Origin: Fremontodendron californicum
Lineage: Eukaryota; Streptophyta; Magnoliopsida; Malvales; Malvaceae
Assembly: GCA_030761205.1 (NCBI GenBank)
Contig: JAULJL010000002.1
Coordinates: 21,183,010-21,247,009, forward strand
Reading direction: 5' to 3'
DNA length: 64,000 nt
Shown: positions 1-12,899 of the stretch, in pieces
Position numbering within the stretch: position 1 is the first letter of the stretch
Layout: each line of letters starts with the position of its first letter
Made by a program: the position numbers and the translations under genes
The notes under the pieces: model-generated
Seen by the model: the letters and a program-made list of their open reading frames with translations, nothing else
What the model was told of the DNA's origin: nothing
The model's database searches: none

Positions 1-2154
1 GGGTCAGCCGGCCAAGGCCCAAGGATGGATAGATATTTTCTGATTTTTAATCAAAAGGCCAACAATGAAGAGGAAGGTAGTTATTTTTTTTATCAAACCT
101 TTGCAATTAAGCCACATGGACCAATGCATGAAGAGGGAGAGTGTCAACATAATGTCATAAGATTGTTGAACAGCTGTAATTGTGGATAGCTGATTGCCTA
201 ATCTAAGCGTGATAATTTCACATTTTAAACATCTTGGATCATTAGCCTTTGGATCAAAATTGGTTGAAGAAAAGATGATAACATCCTAGCAAAGGGGGGC
301 CATTCGGCCACTACAAGCGGAGGCTCTCTCTCTTTTTATTTTCAGCTATTCACTCTCTATTCTCCCTTGATTTTGGCTGATTTTTCTCTCCATTATTGAA
401 AGGCAAAAAGAAAAGTTTAGAAAAGAAAAGAAAGTTAGAAAAGAAAAAGCTTGTAATATAGCTTCTAGAGGTTGCTTTAAGCACCATTCTCTTGCACTTT
501 CTTTGATTTTCTATTCTAGATTTGCTATTTTTATTTGATATTTGGTGAGTTTCTTTTGATTTCTCTTTTTAAATAAGTGTTTTTAATATTCTTCTTTAGG
601 TTCCTTCTTGATTCTTTCTTGTAAAATGCTTTTGAAACTTTTTTTTTTCTTTTCTTTTTGAGGTGGTCGAATGGCCTAGTTTTTTGGTAGTTTCTGTTTG
701 CATTTTTTATTTCATGTTATTCTTGATATTTAATAAGTTTTGATGCTTTAAATCTTCTTCTAATACATAAACATGAAGCTTGTTTTAATTTGGTTGCTTG
801 CTTGTGTCTTTTTTTGAGTCTATTATCTAGTTATCATGTTTATTTTACTTGTCTTGCATTTTTGATTTTCTGTTTTCAAAATGTTTAAGTTTGTTTATGT
901 TTTATATTTTGTAATCCATGTGTTTGTGAAAATGCCTATTGGTTTTCATGCCTTTACTTTATATTTGCATGATTTGAGTGTTATTCTTTAGCTAAGCATG
1001 TTAGTATATCATGTGTTTGTGAAAATGCAATGCTCATTTTAAGCATGGGACCATTCGGCCACCCTCATGTTGTATGCTTTGTGTATGCATTTTTGTTATG
1101 TTAGTTGATAGGTTTGCATTTTCATGATATTTGGTTGTGTATTTTGTTCAAGTATGCCATATGTTTGTGTTATTGCCATGCATGTTTTAGGTTTAGGATT
1201 GGTTTGCTTTGCTTTGCCTTGCATATTCATGCATTTTAGACCTAGGTTGCATTAAATGCCATGCAAGTTCATTTAGGTCTAGGTCATTTTATTGATGCCA
1301 AGCATTTTCATGTCATTTAGGTTTTAAATCATGCATTTCTTGCATCATATTTGCTGTATTTTTCATGCATTTCATGTCCTTGCCACATGATTTATGACTT
1401 ATGCCAATCCATGGCCCAAAGTCATGCTCATATTGAGCATACTTGTGGAAAATTAAAGAGTTGTCAAATTGTTTATTCTACCTTTGTGATTTTTTTTACT
1501 TAGCCAATTTTTGCCTAACTTTTCAAAAGTGTTAGCTACTGTTTGTGAGTCCTTAGGAGAGTCTCTAATATTTTTACTTTGATTTTTAAATGATTTTATC
1601 AAAGGCAAAAAATGTGTTTTGGCAAAACAATTTTTCACCCAGTACTCATACTTTCTCGATTTTTCTGGGTAGTCATCTTTAATCAGAAAATTAAGCCGAT
1701 TTTTTCCCATGTATCTTTACATTTCCTAAGTCTCTAGTATTTTTTTTAGGATTTCTAAAATTTTTAAAAATAGGGTAAAAAATCGTGCTTTAAAACTGGA
1801 TAGTGGAGTCAGAATTGAATTTGAAGAAAAATCATTTTTCTGTTTTGGTTAAGTTACTTAGAGGGGGCTGATTAGGAAGTTTAGCTACTGTTTTAGGGTA
1901 CTTTCTAAGCCTTTTTAAACTCTAAAAATGATTTTTTTAAATCTCGATTTAAAGGTGGTCAAGTCCGGGATTTTAAACATAGGAAATTAGAGCCATTTAA
2001 AAATAGGTTTAGTTAGGTTTTAATTTTAATCTAAGCTTTTCAAAATTGTTTTCAAACAATCACAAATTATTTTAATTTTAAAATATTTAATTTGATATAT
2101 TTTCCTAAGATAGCAAGATATCTTGTTAGATATATGGATTTTCTTAATTAAAGG
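1..2154 (+). mobile_element. Ogre-like LTR 'E', left part (cut by window edge)
   Basis: This is the middle of a plus-strand LTR of the same family as the LTR at 49991-55214. It aligns by eye with roughly 51675-53995 of that copy, including the shared stretch before 'ttgtggaaaattaa' and the AT-rich tail ending in 'cttaattaaagg'. The first third of the LTR lies left of the window. A solo LTR in the opposite orientation interrupts it at 2154/2155, and it resumes at 7268. Coding frames here are shadows. A G|GTGAGT splice-donor-like site sits at 544-550. Confidence 0.85.
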
Positions 2155-5100
2155 TGTCGCAACCTAAAAAATAACGAGTCTCTTCGCAAGACTTTATTAT
2201 TCGTTAAGCGTGACTTAAAAAAAAAATCGAGGAAAAGTCGACTTAATTCCTCTAGAAAAATGAAGGTTTTGAAAATGACCTTAAAAAAAACATGGAGTCG
2301 CCACCAATCTTTTTTAGCTAGGTGTGATCGACCACCTATTAAAACCGGTTTTATAAAACATTTTAAAATTAATTAAAACATTTTAAAACCAATTTCAAGT
2401 CTGCGTTATAAACCAGAGAAATCAAAGAAGCAGGTTCGGGAGTCGGTTACGTGCGGGGAAGGATTAGCACCCCCACAACGCCCGTATAAACCGGTACCTT
2501 ATTAATCGTGTGTTATCTCAAATCTCGGTAAAAAAGTTGATTTTAAATTTAGTATTTCAAGTTAATTCCCAATTTAAAGAAAAATAATTTCATTTTTAAT
2601 TGAAAATGATCCGAAATTTATAAATTCAAAATTTTCCTATATTCCCCAACAAACGTGGCAAAATATAGAAATTTTTATTAGTTTTGGAAAACTTTCCGAA
2701 TCATTCTCTTTTTTTGAAAGAAAGATATTCCGTTATTAATAATAATTGATGATATCCTCCCCAGCAAACCCGGCAGAGAACTCATGAATTATTTTAACTC
2801 GGGAATATCTTTATTTTATTGAAAACCATTATCTTTTTTGAAAACATTTAAAAGAAATGAATATGTATATGCATGACATAAATAAAATGACATAGCAAAA
2901 TCTAAATAATATAATGCAACCTAAATGACATGACATGATTTGAATGCCTTAGCATATTCCAAATGAAATGAAATATCCTAAGTTATATGATATATTCTAA
3001 ATGAAATTAAATGACCTATGTAACATAATACATTCTATATGAAATGCAATATCCTAAGTCATATGATATAATCTAAATGAAATAAAATATTTTAGATGAC
3101 ATAATATATCCTAAATGAAATGAAATGACTTAAATGACATGACAAATATGAATGGTATGGCATATAATTTAAATGACATGGAATAAAATAATGCTATCAT
3201 ATAATATGCATGAAAATAAAAATAATAATGCATGAACATAGTATATGCTAAATAAAAATAACTAAATAAAAGCATAGGATATCATGAAATATTCAAAACC
3301 AGATAATAAACCATGTAACATCAAAAAATATAAATCAAAATAACAACAATATCATAGAAATTATTATGGCAACAATCACATATTATATAAAATGCATGAA
3401 TATGAAAAATGCAATGCATGAAATATATTTTTTCCTTTAATTAAGGAAATCCGTATATCTAAAAAGATATCTGGCTACCTTAGGAAAATATGTCAAATTA
3501 AATATTCTAAAACCAAAATACTTTGTGATTGTTTGAAAACAATTTTGAAAAGCTTGAATTAAAAATAAAAACTGGGCTAAATCTTTTTTTAAATGGCTCT
3601 AATTCCCTAAGTTTAAAAATCCGGACTTGACTACCATTAACCCGAGACTTGAAAAACCATTTTTAGAGTTTAAAAAGGCTTAGAAACTACCCTAAGTCAG
3701 TAGCTAACCCTCCTAATCAGCCCACTCTAAGTAACTTGACCAAAACAGAAAAATGATTTTTCTTTAAATTCAATTCTGACTCCACTGTCCAGTTTTAAGC
3801 CACGATTTTTTACCCTATTTTTAAAAATTCAAACAATTCTGAAAACAATACTGGAGACTTAGAACATGTAAAAATACTTGGGAAAAATCGGCTTAATTTT
3901 ATGATTAAAGATGAATTCCCAGAAAAATCAGAGATGTACGAGTTTTGGAAGAAAAAAAAACTGCTTTGCCAACACATTTTTGCCTTTGATAAAATCATTT
4001 AAAAATCAAAGTAAAAATATTTGAAACTCCTAAAATGACTTACAAACAGTAGCTAGGACTTTTTGAAAGTTAGATAAATATTGGCTAAGTAAAAAAAATC
4101 ACAAAGGTAGAATAATCAACTTGACAAACTTAATTTTCCACAAGTGTGCTCAAGAGAGCATGACTTGAACCATTAATTGGCTCAAGTCATTATTCAAGTG
4201 GCATGAACATGAAATGCATGAAACAATGCAGCAAACATAATGCATGAAATGAATGGATTTAAACCTAAATTTCATGAAAAAATGCATGGCATTCATAAAG
4301 TGACCTAGACCTAAATGAACTTGCATGGCATTTAATGCAACCTAGACCTAAAATGCATGATCATGCATGGAAAATAAACCTAGATTAATAACTAAAATAT
4401 GGAGGGCATTTTCACAAACACAAAGCATGCTTAATTCAAAAACTCAATCAAATATTATGCAAATGCTAACCTATCAACTAACATGGCAAGAATGCACAAA
4501 AAATGCAAAAATTCCAAGAGGGCCGAATAGCATAATGTAACAAGCAAACATGGCATTTTCACAAACACTTGGCATACTAGCATGCAAAACTAAATCAAAT
4601 GACATGTAAATGCAAAAACCTACCAACTAACATGGCAAAAAATGCAACACACAATGCAAAACACATGGAGTAGCCAAATGGCTTCAAGCTCCAACAAGCA
4701 TGGCATTTTCACAAACACTTGGTATACTCTCAACTAAAATATAACACTTAAATCATGCAAAAACCACACAAAGCATTTTCACAAACACTCAATATACTAA
4801 ATCTAAAACATGCTCAACTAAGATATAAAACTCAAATTATGCAAAGACCACACAAGCATTTTCACAAACACTTGATATACTATATCTAAAACATGCTCAA
4901 ATTTAAACAACATGAAAACAGAAAATTAAAAATGCAAAAACATGATATTTAAAACATAAATGGCAACAAACAAAGCAACCAAATTAAAATATAACTCAAG
5001 AATATGAAGTAACATAACATTTAAAACATCAAAATCAAAGAAAATAACATAAACAATATGGTAAAATAAATCAAAATTGCAACTTAAAATAAATAATGTA

Positions 5101-7267
5101 GGCCATTTGGCCATGGTGAGTTTATTGTAAAAATAAAATGTAAAAAATATACTTAAGAAGGAGATGAAGGAAGAACTTGAAAAGAACAATAAAAAACATT
5201 TATTTAAAATGGAAACTCACCAAATAGAAATCAAAATAGAAAAAACAAGAATAGAAAATCAAGAAAGTGCAAGAGTTGGTGCTCAAGAGCAACCTCAAGA
5301 AGCTATCTTTCAAGCTTTATCTCTTCAAACTTTCCTTTTTTTTCTAAAATTTTCTTTTTTGCTCTCAACCAAGAAGATAAAAACTAAGAAAAACTAAGAG
5401 AAATCAGCCAAAATGAAGTTGAAATTTCGAAATTCTGACCTCCCCTTAATGTTGGCAGAATTTTACCTCTCTCCTCCCCTAGGATGTTGTCATTTTTTGT
5501 GTAACCAATTTTCCATCAAATGGCTAATAATTCAAGGTGAAAAATCATGAAATTACCACCTTTAGATTAGCATCTCAGCTCTCTCAAATTATAGCTGTTA
5601 AAGAATAATGTTGACATCTCTCTTGGCCTATGTGGCTTAATCACCATGGCTTGATCAAAGAGAATCTCTAACTAACTCTTGATTTTTAGCCATTTGATTG
5701 AAAAATCAGAAGCTTCCTCCTTCCTTTGGGCTTGGGCAGGCCAACACTTCTCTTTTCCAGCCCAACTCTGATTTTTTGAAAGGCCCAAAGAAGCCCTTTT
5801 CGATTGCTTGGGTGAAATGACCGTTTTGCCCCCCGGATGCAAATAAATATCAAATGTACTCCAAATTCAATTTTTCTTTTTTTAATACTTCCAAAATAAA
5901 AAAATATTGAGTTCTGGAAGTTTTCAAAATTATCCGAGTCCGTTTGCTATTATTTGGATTTTTTCTTCCAAAAACGCCCTTTTATGCCCCTACATTTTAC
6001 CATTTTTTAAACGAGCTCCAATTCAAGATTTTTATTCACCAATCTCTTCCAAATAATTTAAAAATGTGATCTGGAAGTTTTCATAATTTTTGGAGCTCAT
6101 TTGGTATTTTTTTCAGGATTTATCGGCTTGAATTACTGCATAGGAGGCTCGGGATTTGGCCATTTTGCAAACGGACTCCGAATCAAGATTTTCTTTCGCC
6201 AATATATTCAAAATAATTTAAAATGAGAATTGCAAAATTTCATAATTTTTGGAGTCCATTTGCTATTTTTCCGGGATTTATCTTTTTGAATTATTACATA
6301 GGAGGCCCGGGATTTGGCCATTTTGCAAACGAACTCCGAATCAAGATTTTCTTTCGCAAATCTCTTTAAAATAATTTAAAAATGATATTTGCAAAATTTC
6401 AGAAGATTTGGAGCTCATTTGCTATTTTTCCGGGATTTTCCTTTTTGAATTACTTCATAGGAGGCCTAGGATTTGGCCATTTTGCAAACGAACTCCGAAT
6501 AAGATTTTCTTTCGCCAATCTCTTTCAAATGATTTCAGAATGAGATTGACAAATTTTCAGAATTTTCGGAGTCCATTTGCTATTTTTCCCAAATTTTCCA
6601 ATTTTGCCCTTTTGCCTTCGAAACCCGGTTTTGCTCAAAACAAGTCCGATTTTCAGATTTTCTTCAATCTGAGCCTTGGGCTATCCTTTTTAATCATTCT
6701 TCATCCATTGGGGGCTTTGTTCTTACCAAGTCGGGCCATTTCTGTGATTCTTCCCGATTTCACCGAAATCCACTAAAAACCCTAATTCCCGATTTTCTCC
6801 TGGATTGACTTTTCTTTCGATTTTTCTTGCAAGTGACTTCTCCATTACCCGTAGTCAGTGCTTATCTTTCATTTGGAACCTTCAATTTCGACCAATTTGA
6901 TCGTTTAAGCACTTTTCCCCAAATTTCTCGGATTAGGATTTCCTTTCTACTGAATCTCCAAATGCCAACTTCCGAACTCCATATCTTTCAATGTAGACCT
7001 CGGATTATCAAAATTCTTTCGCCATTTTTCAATTGAACTTAAAATCTTGATTTTGAAAGTGGGTTGACTTTTTCAATAGTTGACTTTCTAGGGTTGACTT
7101 TTTTGGGGTTGACTTTTTTTTTTCTAGTTTGACTTTTTGTGCTCGCCCTCTTAAACTTAGTCTCGGAGTATCACCTGCAGGATAAAAAAATCTTTTTACA
7201 CTCGAAAATATCAATATAGGAAGAAAACATACCTGTTTAGTGGTCCGGACAAAATTAGGTGTCTACA
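2155..7267 (-). mobile_element. Solo LTR 'F' of Ogre-like family
   Basis: This is a complete 5.1-kb LTR in reverse orientation. On the plus strand it opens with TGTCGCAACC and closes with GGTGTCTACA, the reverse complement of the family ends TGTAGACACC and GGTTGCGACA. It splits LTR E. The flanks AAAGG (2150-2154) and AAAGA (7268-7272) are a 5-bp target-site duplication with one later change, and the uninterrupted site can be seen in the LTR near 53990 as 'taaaggaaaaaa'. No internal region is present, so it is a solo LTR left by recombination between two LTRs. It carries the 158-bp tandem repeats typical of the family. Confidence 0.92.
5990..6640 (-). repeat. 158-bp tandem repeats inside LTR F
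   Basis: About four degenerate copies of a unit of roughly 158 bp containing 'ggatttggccattttgcaaa' follow one another. The core recurs near 6151, 6309 and 6468, giving spacings of 158 and 159. The same array occurs in the LTRs at 15367, 34804 and 49991, so it belongs to the family and did not arise here. Confidence 0.85.
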
Positions 7268-8423
7268 AAAGAAAAAATACATTCTCATGCATTGCATTTT
7301 CCATATTCATGCACACTATATAATATGTGATTTATTTAGTTATTTTTGTCGTATTATTTAGCAAATACTATGTTCATGCATTATTATTTTTATTTTTATT
7401 TCCATGCATATTATATGTTAGCATTATTTTAATTTTATATCATTTCATATCATTTAGATTATATGCCATATCATTTATATTTTCCATGTCATTTAAATCA
7501 TTTTATTCCATTTAGAATATATCATGTGACTTAGGATATTTCATTTCATATAGAATATATTATGTTACCTAGGTCATTTCATTTAGAATATATCATATGA
7601 CTTAGGATATTTCATTTCATTTAGAATATGCTATGACATTTAAATTATATCAAACCATTTAGGTTGCATTATATTATATAGACTTTGCTATGTCATTTTA
7701 TTTATGTCACAAATATTCATATTCATATTTTTTTTAATGTTTTGAAAAAGGTAATGATTTTCAATAAAATAAAGATATTCCAGAGTTAAAATAATTCATG
7801 AGTTCTCTGCCAGGTTTGCTGCGGATGATATCATCAATTATCATTAATAATGGAATATCTTCTTTAAAATAAGAATGATTCAGAAAGTTTTCCAAACTAA
7901 TAAAATTTTCTATATTTTGCCACGTTTGTTGGGGAATATAGGAAACTTTTGAATTAATAAATTCTCGATCATTTTCAATTAAAAATGGAATTATTTTTCT
8001 TTAAATTGGGAATTAACTTGAAATACCAAATTAAAAATCGACTTTTTACCGAGACTTGAGATAACACACGATTAATAAGGTACCGTTTTATACGGGCGTT
8101 GTAGGGGTGCTAATCCTTCCCTACACGTAACCGAGTCCCAAACCCGCTTCTTTGATTTCTCTGGTTTAAAACACATAGTTGAAATCGGTTTAAAAAAATG
8201 TTTTAATTAATTTTAAAATGTTTTATAAATCCGGTTTTAATAGGTGGCCCATCACACCTAGCCAAAAAAAATTGGTGGCGACTCCATGTCTTTTTCAAGG
8301 TTATTTTCAAAACCTTCATTTTTCTAGAGGATTTAGGTCGACTTTTCTCGGTTCTTTTTAATGTCACGCTTAACGAATAATAAAGTCTTGCGATGAGACT
8401 TGTTATTTTTTTAGGTTGCAACA
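7268..8423 (+). mobile_element. Ogre-like LTR 'E', right part (3' end)
   Basis: This resumes LTR E after solo LTR F and matches about 53990-55214 of the D LTR. It ends at 'ttaggttgcaaca', the family 3' end with one G to A change. No primer-binding site follows, so E is either a solo LTR or the 3' LTR of an element whose body lies left of the window. The next five bases, AAGGA (8424-8428), would be the right target-site duplication. It is inserted in the 3' UTR of minus-strand element B. Confidence 0.85.
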
Positions 8424-8739
8424 AAGGAAAGATAAAATAGACAATAATTTTGTCCTGTTAGCAAGATCACATGTGGTGGAGAGAAAGAGAGTTTTCTTCA
8501 TTTTTTCATTTTTTTTGAACAATAAATAAAAGGATTTTTCTTAAATTGAGTTTCTTGACTAATCAAGGCTCAACTCGTCTTAAGGAAACAAGTTCGATTT
8601 GCAAGAGAAGAAAATACCTCGACGATAGTCCGGGGCCTAATCTTACCTTAGTGCTAACCTTACTAGCGAAACCAGAAATTGAAAAAACCTGGGTGAAACC
8701 AGTAGTCGGGTGATGACCTGGGTGTAGCCAATAGTCGAA
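8424..8739 (-). other. B 3' UTR remnant next to LTR E
   Basis: This is the non-coding 3' UTR of element B on the minus strand. It contains one reverse-complement copy of the 'gagccccgagaccatcgtcgagg' type unit (near 8560-8640) seen as 72-bp repeats in element A (33600-34230) and near 63300-64000 in D. No gene is seen. Confidence 0.6.
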
Positions 8740-9460
8740 AAATGATCTGGTTGGTACCAAAAATTGACACGACCTGGGCGAAGCCAAAAGTCGAGAAACG
8801 GTTTGGGCGAAGCCAGAAAAATTTTCTACGAGATGACCTTGGCGGAACCAATGATCGAAAAGAGGTCTGGGTGAAACTAGAGATTTTTCTACGAGATTAC
8901 CTGGGCGGAACCAAAGGTCGAAAAGAGATCTGGGTGAAGCCAAAGATTTTTCTACGAGATAACCTGGGCGGAGCCGAAAGTCGAAAAGAGATTTGGGTGA
9001 AGCCAGAGATTTTTCTACGAGATCACCTGGGTGGAGGCGAAAGTCGAAAAGAGATCTGGGTGAAGCTAGAGATTTTTCAACGAGATGACTTGGGCGGAAG
9101 CAAATGTTGGAAACAGATCTGGGTTAAACCATAAATATTTTCTACGAGATGACCTTGGAAGAACCAAAGGTCAAAAAAAGATCTGGCTGAAAGCATAAAT
9201 ATTTTCTACTTGATGACCTTGGAGGATCCAAAGGTCGAAAAGAGATCTAGGTGAAGCCAGAAATTTTCAACGAGATGACCTTGGAGGAACCAAAGGTCGA
9301 GAAGAGATATGGGTGAAACCAGAAATATTTTCTATGTGATGACCTTGGAGGAACCAAAGGTCAAAAAGAGATCTGGGTGAAGCCAGAAATATTTTCTATA
9401 AGATGACCTTGGAGGAACCAAAGGTCGAGAAAAGATCTAGTGAACCCAGAGATTTCGAAA
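8740..9460 (-). repeat. 63-64 bp minisatellite in the B 3' UTR
   Basis: About eleven copies of a 63-64 bp unit follow head to tail. Each has a 'ctacgagatgacct' core and a 'gatctgggtgaagcc' segment. The core recurs near 8826, 8889, 8952, 9015, 9078, 9142, 9206, 9268, 9332 and 9396. Because 63 is divisible by three, both strands stay open over long stretches and give false ORFs. Tandem repeats in the 3' UTR are a known habit of Ogre-type elements. Confidence 0.9.
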
Positions 9461-9519
9461 ACAATTCCCGAATGTCTTGTCCATAGTTTTTGAAAATGTG
9501 TTGAAAATTAACCTGGAGG

Positions 9520-10195
9520 TTTTGAGAGAAGATGCAAATGCTTCATGATGCAGATGCAAATGTCTTTAATTGATACAAATGCTTCATGATGCAGATGCAG
9601 AGATTAAACAAGATGCATATGCTTCATGGTGCAAATGCAAATGGCTTGGATTGATGCAAATGCTTCATTGAATGACGTGAATGCAGTGATTATCACTGTG
9701 CAACTGCTTCTGAATGATGCAAATGCAAATATCCTCGAAAGATGCAACTAATTCATGAAATGATGGAGATACAAAGATGAATAATGTGCAAATGCTTCTC
9801 AATGATGCAAATGTAGAGATTAATAGTGTAGAAATGCCTCTGTAAGATGCAAATGCAGATGTCCTTGGATTGATGCAAATGCTTTGTGATGCGGATGCAA
9901 ATATTAATAATGATGTAGATGCTTCATGAAAAGATGCAAATGCAACTACGAATCGTGTTACTATAAAATGTTCATGAACGGTGTAACTGCAGTTACCACA
10001 CAATAATGAAGAGGCAATGATCATAGAAATGATGCAATTGCTCGAGATGATGCAAATGAAAATATCCATGAAGGATGTAAATGTAATGATAAAATGCAGA
10101 TGCTGAATTATGCAGATGCTTCCTAACACGGTGCAGATGCAAAACTCAATAAAGAGGTAAGTGCTCATGAATGATGTAAATGCCCTCGATTGTTT
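9520..10195 (-). repeat. Degenerate GATGCAAATG-type repeat tract
   Basis: A long run of imperfect short units built on 'gatgcaaatgcttcatgatg' and variants. Its reverse complement ('catttgcatcatgaagcat') recurs in D at 62340-62720 and 63090-63290. It appears to be an ordinary part of the 3' UTR of this non-autonomous family. It does not code for protein. Confidence 0.8.
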
Positions 10196-12495
10196 TTCTA
10201 ACTTCGGCTTAGCCTTTCCAATTCATTTTTCCTTTTCAAATCAGAGTGTATCTTGAACACTCGTGCCCCATAAGAGATCATTCCATTTTCAATTCTTGGC
10301 TATCTCCTTGCCCCGACAGTTTCTAAGACTCTTATCCACGGAAGCCTATTTGCCGATTTCTATTTTTTCTTCTCATATCTGGAAGTCAAGAGCAACCCCA
10401 GTAGTTCCATACCTTTGGGTTAGAAAAACTTTTGTCTCATGTCAACATCAAAATTGGTTATTTCAAAAATATTTCTATTTCTTTTATTTGTTTTCCCCCT
10501 TTTAGAAAAAATTGCTTTTTTAATGAAAACTTCTGAGCCAAAAATATTAACCCCATAGTATGTGATGTACGAATCTCTTGAAGTGCTTGGTACAACAGGA
10601 TTTTGGTTGATCCAAGAAAACTTCTCAACAACAAAAAAATGTATGTCCCTTCTAAGCTCACAAATGGAACAGGTTTTATAAAACACGAATCCCTTGAGAA
10701 TCAAACAAATTTGACATTCTTTTAGTTTCCAAATCACGACGTTTTGACAATTGTCAAGATTGGCCAGGATATTTAAACTAGAAAGTTAATTTTGGAGAGA
10801 AAAAGTTTTCAGTTTTTGAAGTCAATCATCGAAATGAGAATTGACAATTTTGGGGGGTTCAGGAATTCTTAGATGTTCCTCGATTTCTTCAAGATGACTT
10901 CCTCTTTCGTCATGGCTTCGATAATACCATGAGTGGCATCAAAAATTTCCTCTTATTTTGTTCTAGATTGTCTATTTTGGGTTTTCACCCTAGAGTTTCA
11001 TTGTTTCTTTTCTCTTTTTTATTGTTCCACCATGCATCTGAGAATTCTAAATTCTTCCATAATGAAATGATAATTTGAAGAGATGGGATAAAATCTTAGG
11101 AAAAACTCTTCACGTTAAATATTCACGCTTGATCAAAATGGACTTTTAAAGCACGTAATGTAGGCCAAGGCTCGGGGTTCAGAAAGAAAGGATAAATGGA
11201 CCCAAAATATGTGTTTGAGGGTAATCAGATCAAAGATAATTTCCTGAGGAGGATTTCTTTTGAAACATGTGTCTCTTTTGGACTTCTCTTTGACTTTTTT
11301 TGACTTTTGCTCCTTTTCTTCTTTGCTCTCGACTTTCATTCTGCCATCTTTTCACATTTTTCCTTTTTTTGTTTTGTTCTTGGCTTTCAATTCACCATCT
11401 TTTCGACAATTTTTCTTTTCTTTTCTTTTTTATTTTGCATCTCCATTTTGATAGAGTGAGCCCGTACTTATTTGGGAACTCAATTTGATTTGTATCTGTC
11501 TTCGAGTTAGAACTGATTTCTCTATGATCTTTGAGAAGATCTTTCCTCGCATTTACCCCAGTGTGGAAGGTGATCCTTGATCAGGGTTTGAAGAAGAAAG
11601 AATTCTTTCGGCTGAAAAGGTGTAACTATAGACAATTTCTTTTTGTGAAAGGAATATGAAAGAGAAATTCTCAGGGGAATAGATAATCAGAATTCTCATT
11701 TTGAACTTTGGAATCATTCGAATTCTCATATGCATGATATCACAATTATTCCCTTGTTTTTGGTCACATGCCCCAATGATTCATGCATTAATTCCCCTTT
11801 ATCCACCATGTATCCATCATTTCTACATATGATGCCCCAATTTAATTAATCATGAGAATAAGGAGCATCGCAAGTCTAGGTCAACACTGAAAAGGTTGAG
11901 TTTCAATCTTGGGTTCTTTGAAGTGACAAGAAAGAATATGGCCTAAAATAGATTTTTCTGAGGAAATGGAATAATCTAGTTCAGTCATTGTGTCTTGAGG
12001 TGTCAATCATGAAGTAATGTTTAGGCAATTTGTGTTTTGTGGTTATTGGAAAGGATATGAATGGTTTTGGCGTAACCTTGATGCACATCAAATTACCATG
12101 ATCTAGATTCTTGAAAGAATGTCTTATTTGTTTGTGTTTCCAAAGAGCTCGAAATTTTTTCGAAAAGTTTATTCCATTGTTCATAGCCTAAGATAGGATC
12201 TACATCTTTGCTTATTTCACAGTGACTTTGGTTTATTAAACTCAACATTTATATTCCTTGAAGCATTAGGTCTTTCAAGGGATTTAGGCATAGGACAGCC
12301 CGAAAGAGAGGTGGGAGGGTATTGGGCCAATTCTAACAATGATCATCAATATTCTTCAAGACTTTCCATTATCAAAACCTCCTTAATGTTTGTTTTTGTA
12401 CATTAAATTATTGTTAAAACACAATAAACACAAAAGTATTTTAAAATTCAAAATTCATTTATTTTATATGGATGTTAACATAAGACAAGTGCTTT
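10196..12495 (-). other. B non-coding 3' region (matches D 59963-62340)
   Basis: On the minus strand this stretch is collinear with 59963-62340 of D. Shared landmarks include 'cccttgagaatcaa' to 'cacatgc', the 'gtgctttcatcat' block near 12490, and the block around 10420-10740 that matches 61800-62070. The part nearest gag (about 11740-12490) is absent from element A. The remainder resembles A 32120-32740. I see no intact gene. Short open frames in both directions are weakly shared with D and may be remnants. Confidence 0.65.
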
Positions 12496-12894
12496 CATCA
12501 TGAGGCATAGAACTACATGCATCAGAAACTCCTCTCTTGACATGTTTTCCCATAATTCAAACCGGCTATTCCACGGTACTCTTTTCAACCTTTTCATCTT
12601 CCTCCCCCATTATGACATCCACAATGGTCCCATCATGCCCATTTAGTGAATTCTCCATGTTTTTTGACCTTTGTTTCTTACCCACATCTAACCGCCCGTT
12701 ATTGATAAGTGCTTGAACCTTCTGTTTTAGAGATATGCAATTTTCTATGGAATATCCTCGAATCCCAGAATGATAATTGCAATATGCATTCTCGTCATAC
12801 TAGCTCGAATATAGAGGTTGAATAGGCTCCATTGGAACTTTAGTGAGGAGTTGCTCTTCGACCAGCTGGGGCAATAGTTCAGAGTAAGACATGG
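12496..12894 (-). pseudogene. B gag C-terminus with zinc-knuckle remnant
   Basis: This is the minus-strand continuation of B gag after a solo LTR insertion. The translation includes a YSELLPQL-like block, as in gag of D near 59730, then a CxYHxGxxGYxxExC knuckle in which the usual second H is Y, then a lysine-rich tail. Gag packages element RNA into particles in the cytoplasm, and the knuckle binds nucleic acid. The ORF ends near 12550 without entering protease. It is separated from the main gag body by 12895-14408, so it is broken. Confidence 0.7.
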
Positions 12895-12899
12895 GGAGT

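Noticed and set aside
5164..5397. 77-codon frame with a partner at 52027-52254
   Set aside because: Both lie antisense in homologous LTRs. The likeness follows from shared DNA; no start context, domain or frame conservation beyond that.
8742..9134. 130-codon plus-strand frame with 21-residue repeats
   Set aside because: It is a by-product of the 63-bp minisatellite, is antisense to element B and is equally open on the other strand (8563-8943).
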